The translations under genes were made by a program, and so were the position numbers. Positions 58,216 to 64,000 of a DNA stretch of 64,000 nucleotides are shown one piece after another. Under the pieces are notes generated by a model. It ran no database searches. It was not told the origin of the DNA and saw only the letters and a list, made by a program, of their open reading frames with translations. Positions within the stretch are counted from its first letter, which is position 1, and each line of letters opens with the position of its first letter. Source of the stretch: Acorus gramineus (Eukaryota; Streptophyta; Magnoliopsida; Acorales; Acoraceae); assembly GCA_030737835.1 (NCBI GenBank), contig CM060853.1:12396034-12460033 (forward strand), written 5' to 3'.

Positions 58216-58909
58216 TGGGAAGGGAGACTTAACATTTTTTTTTTTCAATCGAGAGGCACATACAACAGTTTTTTTTTATAGTTTAAAATAATTTATTTTC
58301 CATGATTTTCTCAGTGACGGAAGTTAGGTGCGCACACACATCCTATAAAGTAAGGGTTTTTATTACACTCAGATATTTTTTCAGCCTCAATTTCAACTCT
58401 ATATGCGTTAATAGATTTCTATTGACGCATATTCTCATGTTAACAAAGCATATGTTTTTAAAGATTTTTTTTTATATTTTCTATAAATGCATCCATGCAA
58501 TTTATTGAAATATATGTTTCATTTTTTATAAAAACATGTACCTCATTAGATGAAGTATACTATTTTTAAAAAATTAGAAACATATGCAGACTGGAATTGA
58601 GGTTGAAAATAGAACCGGATGTAACATTATCCATAAAGTAATAATAATTCTAAACAAAGGTTTCAAACAGTTATGTTAGTTACAGGCTTTGTTGCTTTGT
58701 TATTCTTCCTGATTTGGGGCAAATTGTGCCAACTCAGTTTAAAGAGACAAAAGAATGAAGGATATACTTTACAAGGCTGTTGGGACCCAGAGATGAAATT
58801 ACATTAACACAAAAAGAGAGAGAAAAAAATGGAAGTTAAAAAACTGATTTTTCTTTTGTACCCATAAAGGGAAAAGAATGCACTGGCCTTCAGTAGCAGT
58901 CCCAACATC
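58216..58909. other. Intergenic and golgin 3' flank
   Basis: AT-rich, no gene seen. The part close to 58909 is the probable 3' untranslated region of the golgin gene. Confidence 0.4.
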
Positions 58910-61900
58910 TCATGGTAACAGGGAGGAGTTTGTAAGACCCATTGATTCGGCGAGTTCTTTGGCTGTGAAATCTGTCGCTTGCTCCTAGGAAAAAAGAAAA
59001 GAAAAGAAGAAGCAGATAACGATACACGGATGAAAAGCATAAAGAATGTGCATATACCAATCAAGCAATAGGAGAAAAAACAAGAGTCGAGAAAACATAA
59101 TGCGAGTTTCATATGAGTGGTTGAGTAATGATGACAGTTCATTAGATTGAGATGATCATCTTAATTATAGAGCCCGGGAACATGCGCATGCAAATGTGTG
59201 GTTTCAGAGAAATGAGATACATGTCTAAACATTCAAAGAATGGTTAAATGTGGAATAGTTCAAAAATTAGTCTTGTTTACAATTCATCATTGTAAGATGG
59301 TGTACGGTTGATTCCGTGAATGAGGATTCAGGTTAAGCCTATCAATGGATCATATACGAATTGAAGCATATGATAACATGAGTGTGCATATGGTAAGTCA
59401 ACAAAAGAAACCTCTTGCTTGTGGACATCGGACATACCTGGAGGCGATGCAACAAGTACATCAAAAAGAGATGCACAAAGACCTGAAAGAAGATAGTGAG
59501 AACATTTATCGAGTTATTCTTGATTAATGCATTAAAATAACTTTCTTTACAATCATTGGAGCATCGGAGACTAGGCTCACCAGGTAGAATAGAAGAATCA
59601 GTCGAGCGATTGGGTATCTCCATAGAAATCGTGTGGCCCTCACAGCTCCTGAATCTAAAATCTTTGCAGCCTTTTGCAACTACAACAATAAATCTGACCT
59701 GTGAGCTCCCGGGGGGGGGGGGGGGGGGAGATGGATTTAGAATGTGCAGAGAGAACAAGAGGATCGAACCTGAACGCTCGCAGCTGCCATATGTCGATGA
59801 TGCAAAGGAAGCGGCCTGTAGTTATTTCTTCATTATAAACATGTGATTCAAATGTCATGCACATTAAGCATCATTACACATCGAAAATTCATCTTGTAGG
59901 GTAGTTCTGCTAATGGCAACATGGAACGAAAACCAATAATCACAAATTTATTATTCATTCTAACTTTATTACTTGTTATAAGCCACGTCTGACTAATATC
60001 CTTAGAATAAGTTGATTATATAATTTGTTTATAGCTTTGGCATTAACTGTAACCTTTACAAATTTTATGAACTGGAAAATGTCAGGGACAGTCATTGTTG
60101 CAGTCACTTTTGCAATCCCAATATGTTTTGAATTTTTTTAAAGGTATATACTTGCGTAATGTACATACCTTCACAAAAAATGAAGTATATACTGAATGAA
60201 TTGGACGTATAACTTTGTGGATTTACCTAATTGAGCACATACTAGCTTGAACTAGTGTATACTAGATTATAGAAAGTATATAGTAGGTTAGGACTGCAGG
60301 AATGACTGAGTGCATCGGCACCCTTTCTGAACCGCCTACTTTAACTGAATTATCTGGCCATTAACATTTTCCCAACTTGGCCAGACGGCCCACAAGACCA
60401 TAGAAGGTTGGACCTAGGCCATCCCCATGAACAGAGTGGTGTCTCTACCAGCGCACCACGAGATATTGATGCCTTCCAAACTAAATAATATCTATAAAAA
60501 AAAGTTTAATTGCACTACTGTTATTTTAATTATTTAACCACACTAACAGACTCTCCCCTTCCAGAAGATAGCTGTATATGTGGGACCACTTTGGTTGGTT
60601 GCCTTTGATCCAATATATATCTATAATCATCAATTCATGTGCTTTGGATATGATTCTGTTACAGTGATCACAATAGTATGACTAGAATGTCCCTTCCTTG
60701 CAGGGAGAGCGTAGGTAGGCTTGATCTTCACTTATGTTATGGTCAATCTGACCATGTTAGCCAAATGTGGCCCATTAGGGCATTTGTGTACCCAAAAAAT
60801 GTGATCTAGCCCCAAATTTATAAAAATTTGTGGCACAATAACACTATTCCATATGCATCTTACCAAAATGTCTCTCTCTTTCACTCTCCCGCAAAATCGA
60901 GTTAAATTTTCCTGATTTTCATTTCTTTTCCCTGACATCCATCTAGGCCTCTTCATCAACAAATGCCTACCTTGATAACCCTATTCTTCGATGAATCAAA
61001 TGACTCCAGTCACAATGAAACTCTTGGGCTTTTACCTTCATTGATTGAGCATTGACTCAATTAGTAAGGATCCCAACCATTGAATTTGATCTTCATTTCA
61101 TAAAAATCAGATTCATCTTTATAAGGTTGATTCTGAACGATAAAAAAAAATTTCAAGCTGGGCGATTATGATATCTTAATTAGCAAATCACACACTAAAT
61201 TATATCTTTAATTAAATCCAATTAATTAGTCACGCGGTTCCATAAGCGGAGGAAGAGAGAAAAAAATCCTTCTAAGTATTATTAATTAATACACTATAGA
61301 GGTTATTTAGATATAACCATGAAACCAAAATGGTTCCCTAAAAGGTTTTAGTAGCTTACGCGAGTCACTGTACATATATATGGACAACAATAGAAATTAA
61401 TAAAATATGTGACATGCATATGCGCATCTACTAGTATGATGAGCCCAAAAATCTGATCAAGAAAAAGTAGTTAATCTAGTTTCTATTCATCTATTCTCTC
61501 TCTTGAAGATTGGAGTTCAATAATATCTTGATGATAAGACCACAACAACTATTGTTCTGGTTTTTGTACTACTATTTACGGAACAGAGAGAGAGAATTCT
61601 AGAACTGATAAAGGAAGAGGCAGCATACTCAAGTGCTCTCAGATCAGTGTCTTCTTCCCAAGCTGATGATGCTCTCCGTGAAATTCTACTTCTTTCTGCT
61701 TCAACCTATTGAACATGTGTCCATTTTACTTGTGTGTATAAATCATGATTTGTACTTAATATTACAAGTTCTAAGCAACAACAAGAAAAACCTGTGCTTC
61801 TTGATGACGCTTCATCTCTTTCTCCAATTGGAACTCTGCCGCTGCTTTTTCACTAGCCATGGCTTCCAATTGTGTTTGTTTGTGGTACTGAAAGTGATAA

Positions 61901-63872
61901 AATCATTATATAACATGCATAGATTTTCCTAGAATTTCCTTCTCACAAATCAAAGAAAGAAAATAGAAAATAGTTGTCCTCTTATGGTTCACAAGTAATC
62001 CCTACTAATCTGAAGATGAATAATGCATAATGAAATTCTGACATACCAACAGATCAGTCAATTCGCGGTATCGTTTTTCTAATTCCATATGCTCCTGTCA
62101 AAATGATTTTCATAAACAGGAATTATCAACTGAAAGATGTCAGATTACATTGTACTATTTACAGATAAATTCATAATAATTAAAAAAAAGCAAATAAAAT
62201 AAATCAGGCAGAAATAAATAAAAGATTTTAAAACACAGATTAAATATTATGATGTTCTAGCATATGTCCACAATATGTTAATTCCACATAACTTCTGTAG
62301 ATAATATCAGAACAAAACTGGTGTACCCAACAAGGAAAAGAAAGCATTTTGCATAGCCCTCTGCCTTGAGCGGCTAGGTGCTTGCCTAGCGGCCCATCCC
62401 AGGTGCCTATCTAGGCGAATATTGATTGGTTAGCTTTTATTCTGAAATAATATATCAAATTTTAAATCTCTCGTTCCTATTTTGCTGCTGCCTATGCATC
62501 GGCCTATGCCCCCCCTGGCAGCCTAATGCTTTTCAAAACATTGATTTTTCAAGTATCATTGTTAAACAACTTATGAAAATTTTCTGCCAAATATCAATAG
62601 TAAACACCGTCATTTTCAACATCAAACAAAAACATGATTTTTTTTTTTGTTGAGATTTAAAAGTGACCACAATCTTCATATTTTTTCTACAATTTATATT
62701 ATTGTCTCACTCACACGGCAGGCATCTAGATTAAAATAAAATTGGCATTGCCTTGATAATATACTGAAAAAATTTCATGGCCTTGTATCCTACACAGCTA
62801 TGTGGCATGGAAAAGGACACGGAATACAACGATACAACGACACGGACACGGCGACAGACATTTTTGAAAAAAATAGGACACGGATACGGCTAGGACATGG
62901 CAACAAATAATTAATATAATAGATATATATATTGCATATCCATGTGAAGTCAAATGTTCATACACCATCATTTCTTTCAAAATGTTTCAAAATACAAAAT
63001 AGTCATACTCCATACAGTTTTGTGTTTTGTTTGTGTTTGTGTTTTGTTTGTGATCTCTGTCTTTTTTTTTCCCTTTTCAGTTTTGGGTTTTGTTTAAATG
63101 GGTTGCATTTGAACTGTTTTAAATGGGTTAGACAATTGGGCGGCTTTTTTTTTAAAACTGTTGGGCTGAAATAGGTTGGGCCCATGTCCTGGGCTGTGTC
63201 CTAGGCCGTGACCAGAATTCAAGCGCAATTTACAGGACATGCCTGGGGCTGTGTCCAACACGTGTCAGGGGCATGTCGGGCGTGTGTCCATGTCCGACAG
63301 GGGTCCGGAGGCCTGGGAGAAGTGTCCGTGCTTTGTAGCTACAAACTAACAATGAAGAATGTCATTCTTCCTTGGAAGCGAGGGTCAAAACAATTTTCCA
63401 GATTCGTTAAGATTGATTTAGCAGAAAGATCATTGCAGAGGTGAACATATGCATTAAAAAGAAAGAATTATAGTAAATAACTGACATGCCGTGAGTAATG
63501 CTCAGCGTCTCTTTTCATGCCTGCCATTTCCACTCTCATTTTCTGCAACTCAGCCTGTCAATTAAAGCATCATAATCAAAATCAAAATCCTATGCGGCCA
63601 ACAATTATACAGTTAGCATTTCCTTTCCATCTGAACGACATGGAAAAAAAGAAAATAACAGAGCAATGCAAATAACCATAAGTGCAGATATTGCATACAG
63701 AATAGACTGCTGCACGACACAAACTTCTTGAAACTCCCAAATCGAAGAAAGTTTTGAATTTATATTCCCAGTTAAAATATAAATACAAAATTACCTCTAA
63801 AGAGGAAAACTTGTACTCTGCTTCTCTTTGACCTTGGCGTGCTCGTTCTGCTTCATCTTTCCATGCTTGCAT
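58910..63872 (-). CDS. GC1: Golgin-84 (golgin candidate 1 type), C-terminal part
   Basis: Partial gene running off the right edge. Exons in the window: 63872-63795, 63554-63486, 62094-62047, 61887-61792, 61705-61629, 59815-59770, 59679-59581, 59482-59438, 58984-58910 (TGA). All GT-AG, phases join, 210 residues. Order: coiled coil (MQAWKDEAERARQGQREAEY, AELQKMRVEMAGMKRDAEHY, EHMELEKRYRELTDLL, LEAMASEKAAAEFQLEKEMK), linker with RISRRASSAWEED and PLPLHHRHM, KAAKILDSGAVRATRFLWRY, then a membrane anchor (IARLILLFYLVFVHLFLMYL) and LHRLQEQATDFTAKEL to the end. Golgin-84 is a tail-anchored Golgi tether with a long N-terminal coiled coil, here mostly outside. GC1 rather than GC2 is a best guess. Two introns carry MITE-like inserts and one an 18-base G run. 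Confidence 0.93.
59711..59728. repeat. G18 homopolymer in a golgin intron
   Basis: Eighteen G in a row after CTCCC, between exons 59815-59770 and 59679-59581. It falls within about 35 bases of the acceptor of exon 59679, on whose strand it is poly-C. Its true length may be misread in sequencing. Confidence 0.85.
59816..61628. other. Golgin intron, 1.8 kb, no element defined
   Basis: AT-rich with a few GC-richer patches (60300-60480). Short open frames such as 60962-60732 show no recognisable motif. No gene or element ends seen. Confidence 0.4.
62340..62546. mobile_element. hAT MITE relic in a golgin intron
   Basis: GAGCGGCTAGGTGCTTGCCT, CTATCTAGGCG and, at the right, GCTTTTCAAAACATTG, whose inverse CAATGTTTTGAAAAGC matches the CAATGTTCTAAAAAGC end seen at 33071-33087. 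Left end unclear. Confidence 0.5.
62785..63345. mobile_element. Inverted-repeat MITE-like element in a golgin intron
   Basis: Left side ACAGCTATGTGGCATGGAAA then GGACACGG repeats; right side inverted reads GTAGCTACAAAGCACGGACA. Both inner flanks are rich in GGACACG and GTGTCC phrases (62815-62900, 63180-63320). This resembles hAT-type plant MITEs with AGCTA-ACACGGACAC ends. No clear duplication found. Confidence 0.5.
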
Positions 63873-64000
63873 CTAAATATTCACACAAGAAATCAGAGTA
63901 AAATTCCATGGTCACTTTCCCAAAGATAATAGAATATTATAAGTGTGAACAGAGCTTTAAGGTTCTGTCATAGCTGAATTCACAAATGAACACAAACATC

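Noticed and set aside
59345..59846. Plus-strand open frames opposite the golgin exons
   Set aside because: Antisense of well-supported golgin exons and of a poly-G run; no domain.
30098..63872. Functional cluster of Golgi-traffic genes (BET11 and golgin-84)
   Set aside because: They are about 25 kb apart with an unrelated kinase between them; a shared pathway by chance is the simpler reading.

Overview
This is a plant nuclear window. It has intron-rich eukaryotic genes with GT-AG splicing, an AT-rich background, Ty1/copia and Ty3/gypsy LTR retrotransposons of plant lineages, LINE fragments, many MITEs and a scrap of plastid 23S rRNA gene. Every recognised protein is a flowering-plant family member. 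I cannot name the species. The GC-rich first exons of the RDR and kinase genes weakly suggest a monocot.

Four host genes can be rebuilt exon by exon, and all lie on the minus strand. (1) 242-5168: the 5' part (six exons) of an RDR3/4/5-clade RNA-dependent RNA polymerase, cut by the left edge. (2) 30098-33992: a complete five-exon Bet1-like SNARE (BET11 type, 123 aa). (3) 49353-55812: a complete 16-exon CK1-like kinase of the HD16/EL1/MUT9-like (MLK) family, 686 aa. (4) 58910-63872: the last nine exons of golgin-84 (golgin candidate 1 type), cut by the right edge. All exon phases join and the conserved motifs run across the junctions, so these models are strong.

The rest is mostly mobile DNA. 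5610-10856 is a decayed copia element with very short LTRs (about 115 bp) and a 212-bp solo LTR nested in its integrase. 11.6-14.4 kb is a MITE cluster plus an old gypsy LTR fragment. 15382-29010 is a 13.6-kb Tat-lineage gypsy element with a perfect 5-bp target duplication (CTTAT). It inserted into an older foldback MITE whose arms now lie about 14 kb apart. It has a dual RNase H, 8.7 copies of an exact 96-bp tandem repeat, and two diverged antisense ORFs of the same family between integrase and 3' LTR.

36.2-41.5 kb holds two nearly identical direct copies, offset about 3.1 kb, of a truncated BET1-like gene fragment (exons 1-2 with intron sequence) fused to a LINE 3' end, on the strand opposite the intact gene. 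41.6-44.7 kb is a mosaic of LTR-like sequence, a TTCGAA-palindrome array, LINE scraps, a possible captured gene fragment and the plastid rRNA insert. A hAT MITE (TSD CTTGCGAT) sits in the SNARE gene and a Mutator-like MITE (TSD AAAAATTAA) lies between the kinase and golgin genes.

I see no operon, CRISPR array, tRNA gene or evident new multi-gene system. The least ordinary items are the gypsy 3' region, the duplicated SNARE fragments and the TTCGAA array.
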